DNA of 9,378 bases from Dehalococcoidia bacterium (GTDB lineage: Bacteria > Chloroflexota > Dehalococcoidia > GIF9 > AB-539-J10): positions 1 through 9,378 of the forward strand of contig PWUO01000106.1 of the NCBI GenBank assembly GCA_003562555.1, given 5' to 3'. The first letter of the stretch is position 1. Every line of letters begins with the position of its first letter. The notes under the pieces are model-generated. The model did no database searches, was not told the DNA's origin, and was given only the letters and a program-made list of their open reading frames with translations. This document shows positions 1 through 5,699 of this stretch, in pieces. The position numbers and the translations under genes were made by a program.

Positions 1-815
1 AGCGCCTCATCGGTAACCTCTTCGGCCACCGCATCTACATCCTGAGATGCGGCGTAGCGCTCAAGAACCAGCGAGCGAAAGGCGAGCGTGCGCTCCAGTC
101 CGAGACGCAGGAACTCCCGCGCCTGCTCGTTCAGCAGTACCCCGTAATGGTCCAGTCCAAGGATCTCAACGTCGAACCTGTTCAGACGTTCGAGGGATGC
201 GACGTACGACCCGAAATCGTACTGGGCGGATGGGTATGACAGTTCACGCCAGTCATTCACCGGTTGAGGCATCGTGTCGGTCGGGAATAAGGCCTTGAGC
301 GAAGGAACATACGTCGCCAGGCAGCACTTGCTGTGACCCGGAACCTCGTAGAACTGGACTGTGACGCCATCACCAAGGTCGATGATGTCCCCATCACGGA
401 CCACCCTGTCCACAGCGAGCGCCTCAGGCCGATCACACAGGTGCATGCAACGGTCCCACAACCCCTCCTGCTGCGCCGCATCATCGTTGGCCTTCGCATT
501 GTAGTCAAGAACCTTCTGCTTCGAGAGGATCTCACGGGCGGCCTCCGAACCGAGGACCTCGAGGTTTGGAAATCGGCTCCTGAAGAAAGGAATTGCCCCA
601 CAATGATCGAAGTGAGAGTGAGTCAGTACGAGGTACTTGACCGCCAGGGGGTCCAGATCAAGAGCCTCCAGTTGCTGCTCAAGAAACGGTGTGGCATGAC
701 TCATTCCGCCGCCGACGATCATGGCATCAGCACCGCGTACAAGATAGAAACACAGTTCGTGCGTGCCGAGGAAATCGATTCGTTCGTTGATCTTACCCGG
801 TTGCTGCAACCACAA
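1..815 (-). CDS. MBL-fold metallo-hydrolase, 3' end cut by window edge
   Basis: The minus strand is open from a TTG at 815 to the left edge, giving 271 visible residues of a metallo-beta-lactamase-fold protein. Metal site: the HxHxDH motif is complete (H66, H68, D70, H71), followed by H161 in a PGHS context, D180 in FPTD and H223 in GLDHYG. This is the full ligand set for two metals. The start has an AGGAGG SD at 823-828, spaced 7 bases from the TTG. An in-frame GTG at 867-869 lies inside the likely -10 box, so it is not preferred. The N-terminus (GTHELCFYLVRG, then VGGG) matches the first beta strands of this fold. The family hydrolyses thioesters, lactones, phosphodiesters and more; the substrate cannot be read from sequence. 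The C-terminus lies outside the window. It is divergent from the HD gene. The fold call is firm; the substrate is unknown. Confidence 0.93.
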   Translation of the reverse strand, partial: MWLQQPGKINERIDFLGTHELCFYLVRGADAMIVGGGMSHATPFLEQQLEALDLDPLAVKYLVLTHSHFDHCGAIPFFRSRFPNLEVLGSEAAREILSKQKVLDYNAKANDDAAQQEGLWDRCMHLCDRPEALAVDRVVRDGDIIDLGDGVTVQFYEVPGHSKCCLATYVPSLKALFPTDTMPQPVNDWRELSYPSAQYDFGSYVASLERLNRFDVEILGLDHYGVLLNEQAREFLRLGLERTLAFRSLVLERYAASQDVDAVAEEVTDEA

Positions 816-822
816 GATCGCA

Positions 823-828
823 CCTCCT
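823..828 (-). promoter_or_regulatory. Ribosome binding site that decides the TTG start of the MBL gene
   Basis: A perfect AGGAGG on the minus strand lies 7 bases before the TTG at 815. No ATG or GTG in the same frame nearby has a comparable site. Confidence 0.8.
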
Positions 829-859
829 GGTGGTTCTCTAATGAACGCAAACGTGTGAG

Positions 860-890
860 ATTCTATCACGGCAGTGCACACAGCCCTCAA
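860..890 (-). promoter_or_regulatory. Probable promoter of the MBL-fold gene (extended -10)
   Basis: On the minus strand, TGATAGAAT at 868-860 matches an extended -10 element (TGn plus TAGAAT). A weak -35 candidate, TTGAGG, sits at 890-885 with a long 19-base spacer. Transcription would begin near 853, leaving a leader of about 38 bases that contains the SD and then the TTG start at 815. Assigned by eye. Confidence 0.5.
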
Positions 891-943
891 CCTCACACCG
901 GCGGCCACATGGGATATCTCCTCACTCAAGACAACAGGGTGTG

Positions 944-949
944 TATAAT
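944..949 (+). promoter_or_regulatory. -10 box of the HD-domain gene
   Basis: A perfect TATAAT, preceded by TGTG. No good -35 is visible at 16-18 bases upstream. Transcription would start around 955-957, which leaves a leader of about 26 bases before the ATG at 982. Confidence 0.55.
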
Positions 950-981
950 GTCAAGTGCGCGTACACGTGCAGGTTGCACAT

Positions 982-2166
982 ATGCTTACCAGGAAGTTTC
1001 TGTTTCGGTTGTTCGATGCCGCATACATGCAGCGTTGGAACGACCAGATTCGGCCTGTCGAACTCACTGAGCTCGACAAGCAGGCGCACAAGATGGTGGT
1101 AGCGTACGTGCTGGGCAAGTACGAGGAACGCACCGCAGGCTGGAGTTGGGCCGCACTCATCGAATCAGGCCTGTTTGAATACCTCCAGCGGCTCGTACTC
1201 ACCGATCTCAAGCCGCAGGTGTTCTACAAGATCAAAGAGGACCCCGTCAGGTATCAGGAACTGAACGACTGGGTCTACTCTGAACTGGAAGACATGATCG
1301 CGCCGCTCGGCGCGCCCTTCTGCGACCGCTTTCGCTCCTATCTATCCGCACGGGAAGAGCCGGCGCACCAGCGCGTAGTGAAGGCAGCACATTTCTTCGC
1401 GACGAAATGGGAGTTCGAGATCATCAGGCGAGCCAATCCCCTCGGACACGAAATGGAGCGAATCAGTGCGAGGCTGGAACATCAGCAGGAGCAGTACTAC
1501 GATCTGGTCGGGCTGCGTGATCTCGAGCTCTATCCGAAGCTCCGCGCCTTCGTAGACCTTTGTGGCCTGCTCAGATTCCAGTTGAGATGGAGCCACGTGC
1601 ACAGGATTCCGAAGACCTCGGTGCTCGGCCATATGCTGATCGTCGCAATGCTATCATACCTCTTCTCACTTGAAATCGGGGCGTGCGAACGGAGAGCCGT
1701 GAACAACTATTTCACGGGACTCTTTCACGACCTTCCGGAGGCACTGACACGAGACATCATCTCGCCGGTGAAACACTCTGTCAGAGGGCTCAACTCGCTG
1801 ATCAAGACGTATGAGCGGGAGGAGATGCAGGAGAAGGTCTATCCCCTCATACCGGAAGCGTGGCATGCACAATTGCGGCTTTTCACCGAGGATGAGTTCA
1901 GAAGCGTGGTGTACCTCGACGGGCAACAGGTATACTGCAGCAGCGATGTCATCAGCGCTCGCTACAATCAGGATCAGTACAATCCGAGAGACGGTGAGAT
2001 GATAAAGGGCATTGACGACCTGGCGGCCTACATGGAGGCACAACTCGCCCGGGACAATGGCATCGGGTCGCCGGAATTGACCCGCGCACGCCGGTCGATC
2101 AAGAAGAAGTACGGAAAGACAAGCATTGCCGGCATCGACTTCGGGCAGCTCTATGCGTCGCTCTGA
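982..2166 (+). CDS. HD-domain phosphohydrolase, YfbR/5'-deoxynucleotidase-like
   Basis: A 394-residue protein. The C-terminal part (about residues 200-355) carries an HD metal-site pattern: H217, then H249-D250 in LFHDLPEALTRDI with E253 and D258, and a late acidic pair D345-D346 in GIDDLAAYMEA. The HDxxE motif, the following D-I-x-x-P-V-K and the late D-x-L-x-A-Y segment resemble E. coli YfbR, a dNMP 5'-nucleotidase. This suggests metal-dependent dephosphorylation of nucleotides, but the substrate is not established. The first 200 residues are also well formed, with conserved-looking stretches ELDKQAHKMVVAYVLGKYEE and AAHFFATKWEF, which YfbR lacks. I chose ATG 982; a GTG at 955 in the same frame falls at the predicted transcription start. 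No clear SD precedes either. A small hypothetical gene follows after 53 bases. The family call is good; the exact function is inference. Confidence 0.85.
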   Translation: MLTRKFLFRLFDAAYMQRWNDQIRPVELTELDKQAHKMVVAYVLGKYEERTAGWSWAALIESGLFEYLQRLVLTDLKPQVFYKIKEDPVRYQELNDWVYSELEDMIAPLGAPFCDRFRSYLSAREEPAHQRVVKAAHFFATKWEFEIIRRANPLGHEMERISARLEHQQEQYYDLVGLRDLELYPKLRAFVDLCGLLRFQLRWSHVHRIPKTSVLGHMLIVAMLSYLFSLEIGACERRAVNNYFTGLFHDLPEALTRDIISPVKHSVRGLNSLIKTYEREEMQEKVYPLIPEAWHAQLRLFTEDEFRSVVYLDGQQVYCSSDVISARYNQDQYNPRDGEMIKGIDDLAAYMEAQLARDNGIGSPELTRARRSIKKKYGKTSIAGIDFGQLYASL

Positions 2167-2219
2167 TTCGGTTCGTCCCCACCGGATCGCTGCCTGGTCG
2201 CTCCAATCCAGATAACGCC

Positions 2220-2459
2220 ATGAAGGCACAGTACCATCCGAACAGCGTTGACAGCGTAGAGGTCGAGGTGCTCGATATCTTCATCGACCAGGACGGCCGC
2301 CCCATGATGATGTTTCTCGGATCAGACGGTGCGGTCTCCACCGCTCCCATCGGACGCTTCACCGAGCTGAGAAACGGCACTCCTCCCGTCAAGCAGCAGT
2401 TCCGCCTGCGTATTACCGACACCAAGAACGGTTCCGTGCCTCCAGAGAATCCCCGGTAG
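2220..2459 (+). CDS. Small hypothetical protein (79 aa)
   Basis: I do not recognise this protein. It begins MKAQYHPNSVDSVEVEV and continues with alternating hydrophobic residues and turns (DIFIDQDGRPMMMFLG, then DGAVSTAPIG), which suggests a small beta-rich cytoplasmic fold. It has no signal peptide, membrane segment or cysteine. Third codon positions are mostly G or C, like the neighbouring genes, which supports real coding. No strong SD precedes the ATG. It lies 53 bases after the HD gene on the same strand, so it may share that transcript. A minus-strand frame overlaps it but has no family-like features. Existence is moderately likely; function is unknown. Confidence 0.6.
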   Translation: MKAQYHPNSVDSVEVEVLDIFIDQDGRPMMMFLGSDGAVSTAPIGRFTELRNGTPPVKQQFRLRITDTKNGSVPPENPR

Positions 2460-2485
2460 CACCTGCGCGTCACACTGCGCGCCTG

Positions 2486-2491
2486 TATAAT
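2486..2491 (+). promoter_or_regulatory. -10 box of the MetE-like gene
   Basis: A perfect TATAAT 27 bases after the small hypothetical gene, again preceded directly by TG. No convincing -35. Transcription would start near 2498, giving a leader of about 65 bases that includes the GGGAGGA SD at 2547-2553. Confidence 0.5.
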
Positions 2492-2562
2492 AATTGAGTA
2501 TCGCCGTCATGGGCCATCACGACCCATCCCCGACAAGGCGCAATGCGGGAGGATCTAGAATC

Positions 2563-3429
2563 ATGCTCACAACCGTCATCGGCAGTTACCCACTGAAGTA
2601 CAGCGAGTTGGGCGAAGACGCCATACGCATGGCGGTGGAGGACCAGTTGGCAGCGGGGATCGACCTGGTCACGGACGGGCAGACGCGCTACGACATGATT
2701 GAGTATTTCGCGCGAGCGATCGACGGGTACAGCTACGATGGCAAGAGCGTCATCACGGGAAGGATTGGCCGTGGCAGGCCCGACGAATTCGTGTCGGATC
2801 TTCGCCTCGCGAGAAGCCTCACCCCGCGGGTGAAAGGATTGGTCACTGGGCCCGTGACGCTCGTTTTCTCCTCACGCATCAAAGCCCACTACAGCGGCTA
2901 CAGAGACGAGGACGTGTACCTGCATACTGCTGATGCCCTGCTCGACATCGCGCGCGCGCTTGAAGCTGAAGGGGCGGAGTGGATCCAGATCGACGAACCG
3001 TACCTGTCGGTGGGCGCACCAATGGCCATTGCACAGAAAGCCGTCGAGCACATCGCGCAGGGCCTGCATGTGCCGGTTGCCATGCACGTCTGTGGAACTG
3101 TCGGCCCGATACTGCCGCAGTTGCTATCCTGGCAGGGCCTCACGATGCTGTCGCATGGATTCATGGGCGACAAGAACGACGATGTGCTGGAGTCCAGCGC
3201 TTTGAAGAACAGCGATAAGATGCTCGGACTTGGCTGCATCGACACCAAGACCTCCGAGATCGAGTCGGAGGACTCCGTCGTGGCGTTACTGCGACGGGGG
3301 CTGCAACTCCTGCCTGAAGAGCGGATTGTGGTTCATCCCGACTGCGGTCTGCGGGTGCTGCCTCGAGACGCCGTTCAGTCGAAACTCAAAGTGATGGTCG
3401 CGGCCGCACGACAGGCAGCCTCGAAGTAG
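2563..3429 (+). CDS. MetE C-terminal-domain (core-MetE-like) methyltransferase
   Basis: A 288-residue TIM-barrel protein matching only the catalytic C-terminal half of cobalamin-independent methionine synthase. Visible family motifs: VIGSYP (5-10), DGQTRYDMIEYF (38-49), TGPVTL (95-100), IQIDEP (141-146), MHVCG (174-178) and HPDCGL (258-263). H175, C177 and C261 fit three of the four MetE zinc ligands. The fourth, a Glu about 22 residues after the first Cys in E. coli MetE, is not found; H198 or G199 is there. Stand-alone proteins of this type are known in archaea and in Dehalococcoides, where methyl-corrinoids serve as donor to homocysteine. Here donor and acceptor are inferred. The start is ATG 2563, with SD GGGAGGA 9 bases upstream; an in-frame TTG at 2494 overlaps the promoter area and lacks an SD. 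It could also act on another thiol. Confidence 0.88.
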   Translation: MLTTVIGSYPLKYSELGEDAIRMAVEDQLAAGIDLVTDGQTRYDMIEYFARAIDGYSYDGKSVITGRIGRGRPDEFVSDLRLARSLTPRVKGLVTGPVTLVFSSRIKAHYSGYRDEDVYLHTADALLDIARALEAEGAEWIQIDEPYLSVGAPMAIAQKAVEHIAQGLHVPVAMHVCGTVGPILPQLLSWQGLTMLSHGFMGDKNDDVLESSALKNSDKMLGLGCIDTKTSEIESEDSVVALLRRGLQLLPEERIVVHPDCGLRVLPRDAVQSKLKVMVAAARQAASK

Positions 3430-3445
3430 CAGTCGCCCAAGAGTC

Positions 3446-3482
3446 GTGTCAGGTCGACACCGCTTGAGATGTGTGCCACATC
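3446..3482. terminator. Two small hairpins between convergent genes, possible weak terminator
   Basis: In the 107-base gap between the MetE-like gene and the cupin, two perfect small inverted repeats lie in tandem. GTGTC-AGGTC-GACAC is at 3446-3460 and GATGTG-TGC-CACATC is at 3468-3482. Neither is followed by a T run on either strand, so an intrinsic terminator is not proven. Confidence 0.3.
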
Positions 3483-3536
3483 GGCAGGTTCAGCCCCGTC
3501 TGTCCGTATCGCGTGTGGATGACCCGAGATCAATCC

Positions 3537-3938
3537 TTACGCTGCGGGTTCCATCGCGTCCCGCAATTTCGCCACGTACTCCGGTCGTGCAGGACTGAAG
3601 ATGTCGACGATATGGCAGTCGACATCGAGCATCTGTGCCCCGTGTTCGTGACCGGCAGGATAACGAATCAGATCCCCGGGCTTCATCCGAAACAGTTTGC
3701 CATCCAGGATCGCATCCAACTCACCCGAGAGCAGCAGCATGATCTGCTCGATGCCCTCGTGCGTGTGCACGGGAAAGAGGGAACCCGCCTGCAGGTAGGC
3801 GATACTGAGCGTCATGTTGTTTCCTGCAACGATGTGGCTCATCGCCCCGGGCGCGAGTTGCACCTGTGGAATCTCCGCATAGGTAATGATGGTCGCCGAC
3901 TGTTCATCCGGTGTTGCACGCTCAAACTGTTGACTCAA
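3537..3938 (-). CDS. Single-domain cupin protein (133 aa)
   Basis: A one-domain cupin beta-barrel. Motif 1 is clear: G52-x5-H58-x-H60-x3-E64, in VHTHEGIEQ. Motif 2 reads G88-x5-P94-x-G96-x2-H99. So H58, H60, E64 and H99 can bind a metal. Such small cupins include isomerases, dioxygenases and sensor proteins; nothing here narrows the role. I chose the TTG at 3938 because it starts MSQQFERA just before the folded part, and because an AG-rich SD (GAGAGGAG, 3943-3950) directly precedes it. The spacing is somewhat short. In-frame ATGs at 4007, 4034 and 4061 lack an SD, and the 4007 codon lies in a -10-like sequence. It is convergent with the MetE-like gene and divergent from the tRNA gene. The fold is firm; the substrate is unknown. 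Confidence 0.88.
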   Translation of the reverse strand: MSQQFERATPDEQSATIITYAEIPQVQLAPGAMSHIVAGNNMTLSIAYLQAGSLFPVHTHEGIEQIMLLLSGELDAILDGKLFRMKPGDLIRYPAGHEHGAQMLDVDCHIVDIFSPARPEYVAKLRDAMEPAA

Positions 3939-3997
3939 GGGTCTCCTCTCTTTCAGCGTCACGCAATCTCTGGTGCGCAACAACGACTTGAAGCCAG

Positions 3998-4006
3998 ATG
4001 ATATCA
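3998..4006 (-). promoter_or_regulatory. Possible extended -10 of the cupin gene
   Basis: Read on the minus strand, TGATATCAT fits an extended -10 (TGn plus TATCAT). It would start transcription near 3991 and leave about 53 bases of leader. It lies in the 10-base palindrome ATGATATCAT (3998-4007), so the same match also appears on the plus strand. No -35 is visible. Confidence 0.35.
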
Positions 4007-4100
4007 TGTTGAGCGCATCGTGTTCCCGCCCCATGATCCTGCAGCGGCGACGATGGATCACGCAGAACCAGCGATGACCACGTGTTGGGCATCAGTATTC

Positions 4101-4109
4101 TGCTAGAAT
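4101..4109 (+). promoter_or_regulatory. Probable extended -10 upstream of tRNA-Leu
   Basis: TGCTAGAAT fits the extended -10 pattern. Transcription would begin near 4116, about 60 bases before the mature tRNA 5' end, so a leader removed by RNase P is implied. A TTGGGC at 4085-4090 is too close (13 bases) to be a normal -35. Confidence 0.45.
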
Positions 4110-4176
4110 TGCCGCGCACGAGGGTGACAAGTGTGTCCTTGCACTGTGCCATGACACGTCAGCGTCGCCCGGACCG

Positions 4177-4258
4177 GGGGAAGTGTCGGAACTGGCAGAC
4201 GAGCATGACTTAGGATCATGTGCCGCAAGGCGTGCGGGTTCGAGTCCCGCCTTCCCCA
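4177..4258 (+). tRNA. tRNA-Leu (anticodon UAG)
   Basis: The cloverleaf can be drawn by hand over 82 bases. Acceptor GGGGAAG (4177-4183) pairs perfectly with CTTCCCC (4251-4257), and the discriminator is A4258 as expected for leucine. The D arm is closed by TCG/CGA and its loop holds the GG pair. The anticodon stem CATGA/TCATG encloses loop CTTAGGA, so the anticodon is TAG (UAG), reading CUA and, by wobble, other CUN codons. A long variable arm (stem GCC, loop GCAA, stem GGC) is typical of class II tRNAs. The T arm is GCGGG-TTCGAGT-CCCGC. CCA is not encoded (ATA follows), so a CCA-adding enzyme must complete the end. Confidence 0.97.
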
Positions 4259-4326
4259 TAGCGTGCGAGCGCCGCAGTGTGAGGCGTGAAACAGATTGAT
4301 TCAACCCCAGAAGCCTCGGGTGGCGC

Positions 4327-4458
4327 ATGAGTTCCGTGGTTCGTCGTGAAGAAGAGGATGTGACAGACACCTGCGAAGGTGTCTCCCGTAGTTCGCGTGC
4401 CGCGGGACCGGCAGCAACTGCACGTAACCAGATAATCATCAAGGAGTATCAGCTGTAA
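4327..4458 (+). CDS. Doubtful short ORF (43 codons) overlapping the fabF start
   Basis: A frame opens at ATG 4327 (MSSVVRREEEDV) and ends with TAA at 4456-4458, sharing one base with the fabF ATG (TAATG), a layout used for translational coupling. The C-terminus is IIIKEYQL. There is no clear SD before the ATG, and the third-position G+C is only about one half, below its neighbours. It may be a chance frame or a leader peptide; I lean to chance. Confidence 0.2.
   Translation: MSSVVRREEEDVTDTCEGVSRSSRAAGPAATARNQIIIKEYQL
4365..4384 (+). other. Perfect 8-bp hairpin with GCGA tetraloop upstream of fabF
   Basis: AGACACCT (4365-4372) pairs perfectly with AGGTGTCT (4377-4384) around a GCGA loop, a stable GNRA-type tetraloop. 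It lies between the tRNA and fabF. There is no T run after it, so it is not a standard intrinsic terminator. It could be a structured part of the fabF leader, an RNA processing site or a rho-dependent stop. The rest of 4259-4440 shows nothing else I can name apart from a doubtful short reading frame. Confidence 0.5.
4441..4446 (+). promoter_or_regulatory. Ribosome binding site of fabF
   Basis: AAGGAG, with an 11-base gap to ATG 4458, slightly longer than ideal. It supports this start, since the protein then begins at the usual FabF N-terminus. Confidence 0.65.
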
Positions 4459-5699
4459 TGAGAAATGGACGACGAGTCGTGCTCACCGGTGCAGGAGCAC
4501 TCACACCGCTCGGCATCGGAGTGCAGGAGTCCTGGCAAGGGCTCTGTGAGGGGCGTTCCGGCATCACGAGTATCACACGCTTCGACGCATCCGCGATGTC
4601 CACAAGGATGGCGGGCGAGGTTAAGGGCTTCCACGCCACCGATTTCATGGAGCGCAAAGTGGCGCGGCGATCGGACCTGTTCGCGCAGTACGCCATTGCC
4701 GCGACCCGTATGGCGCTCGACGATGCGAATCTGAAGATCGAGGGAGATCTTGCCGAACGTACCGGAGTCATCCTCGGCAGCGTCGTCGGTGGCATTGCCA
4801 CACTCTGCTACAACCTGCGTACACCCGAGCAGGGCAATGCCGAGGGCGTCTCCAAGATGCTTGCCTCAATGTACATGCCGAGTGCCGGGGCCAACGACAT
4901 CAGCGTAGTCTTCGGCGCGAAGGGACCCAGCCGGGGCCTGAGCACCGCCTGCGCGACCGGAGGACATTGCATCGGCGATGCGGTACGGTTCATTCAGTAC
5001 GGAGATGCGGACGTCATGATCGCGGGTGCATCCGAGGCACAGATCGTCCCTGTCTTCATAGACTGCCTGGGAAAGCTTCATGCAACCTCGACTCGCAATG
5101 ACGAACCGGAACGGGCAAGTCGCCCTTTCGAGAAGGACAGGGATGGGCTGGTGAGCGGAGAGGGAGCGGGAGTCCTGATACTGGAGACGCTGGAGCACGC
5201 ACAGGCTCGCAACGCCCACATCTATGCGGAGATCGCAGGCTTCGCATCCAACATAGACGCTCACCACGCGGTGAAGCCGGAGTTCCGTAGTCAGGCTCGC
5301 TGCATCTCGCTGGCTCTCCAGGATGCACACGTCCAACCGTCAGACGTACAGTATGTGAACGCCCACGGCACATCAACGGTCCTCGGTGATCTGTCTGAGA
5401 CCAGGGCGTTGAAGCTCGCCTTCGGCGAGTCGGCTCGCAACCTCATGATCAGCTCAAACAAGTCGATGCTTGGCCACATGTGGAGTGCTTCGGGCACCGT
5501 CGAGGCGATCTTCACCGCACTCACACTGCAAAGCGGGATAGTGCCACCGACCATCAACTACGATACGCCCGACCCTGAGTGTGATCTGGACTACGTGCCG
5601 AATGTGAAACGAACGGCAGACGTACACACCGCCATCTCGCAGTCGTTTGGGTTCGGGGGCATGAACGCAGTTCTCGTGCTCCGCCGTCTTGAGGACTAG
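4458..5699 (+). CDS. fabF: Beta-ketoacyl-ACP synthase II (FabF-type condensing enzyme)
   Basis: A 413-residue thiolase-fold condensing enzyme that extends acyl-ACP by two carbons using malonyl-ACP, in the cytoplasm. The N-terminus RRVVLTGAGALTPLG is typical. The catalytic residues fall where E. coli FabF has them: nucleophile C165 in STACATG, H303 in NAHGTST, K335 in SNKS and H340 in GH. F398 in SFGFGG matches the gating phenylalanine. Two motifs deviate: GHLLGAAG-like is GHMWSASG, and GFGGTN is GFGGMN. Full length is present, with no frameshift. No acpP, fabD or fabG lies beside it here, so it may be a stand-alone fatty acid gene or serve another acyl pathway. It is convergent with the NYN gene and shares the last bases with it. 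Confidence 0.92.
   Translation: MRNGRRVVLTGAGALTPLGIGVQESWQGLCEGRSGITSITRFDASAMSTRMAGEVKGFHATDFMERKVARRSDLFAQYAIAATRMALDDANLKIEGDLAERTGVILGSVVGGIATLCYNLRTPEQGNAEGVSKMLASMYMPSAGANDISVVFGAKGPSRGLSTACATGGHCIGDAVRFIQYGDADVMIAGASEAQIVPVFIDCLGKLHATSTRNDEPERASRPFEKDRDGLVSGEGAGVLILETLEHAQARNAHIYAEIAGFASNIDAHHAVKPEFRSQARCISLALQDAHVQPSDVQYVNAHGTSTVLGDLSETRALKLAFGESARNLMISSNKSMLGHMWSASGTVEAIFTALTLQSGIVPPTINYDTPDPECDLDYVPNVKRTADVHTAISQSFGFGGMNAVLVLRRLED

Noticed and set aside
949..954. TTGACA on the minus strand as a -35 for the MBL gene
   Set aside because: At a 17-base spacing the next hexamer is TCTTGA, a poor -10. The better -10 (TAGAAT, 865-860) is far too distant from it.
333..1070. Long plus-strand open frame of 245 codons
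   Set aside because: It is antisense to the MBL-fold gene, whose metal-binding motifs are unmistakable on the minus strand, and it runs through the intergenic promoter region. Its product looks like no family.
2099..2473. Minus-strand frame of 124 codons over the small hypothetical gene
   Set aside because: The product is Arg/Ser-rich with no recognisable motif, extends into the end of the HD gene and lacks an SD. The plus-strand frame has the better codon pattern.
4177..4258. tRNA-Leu as an integration site of a mobile element
   Set aside because: I see no integrase, and no repeat of the tRNA 3' end within the window, so there is no support for an attachment site.
4092..4442. Minus-strand frame of 116 codons across the tRNA gene
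   Set aside because: It runs antisense through a clear tRNA-Leu and its promoter, so it is not coding.
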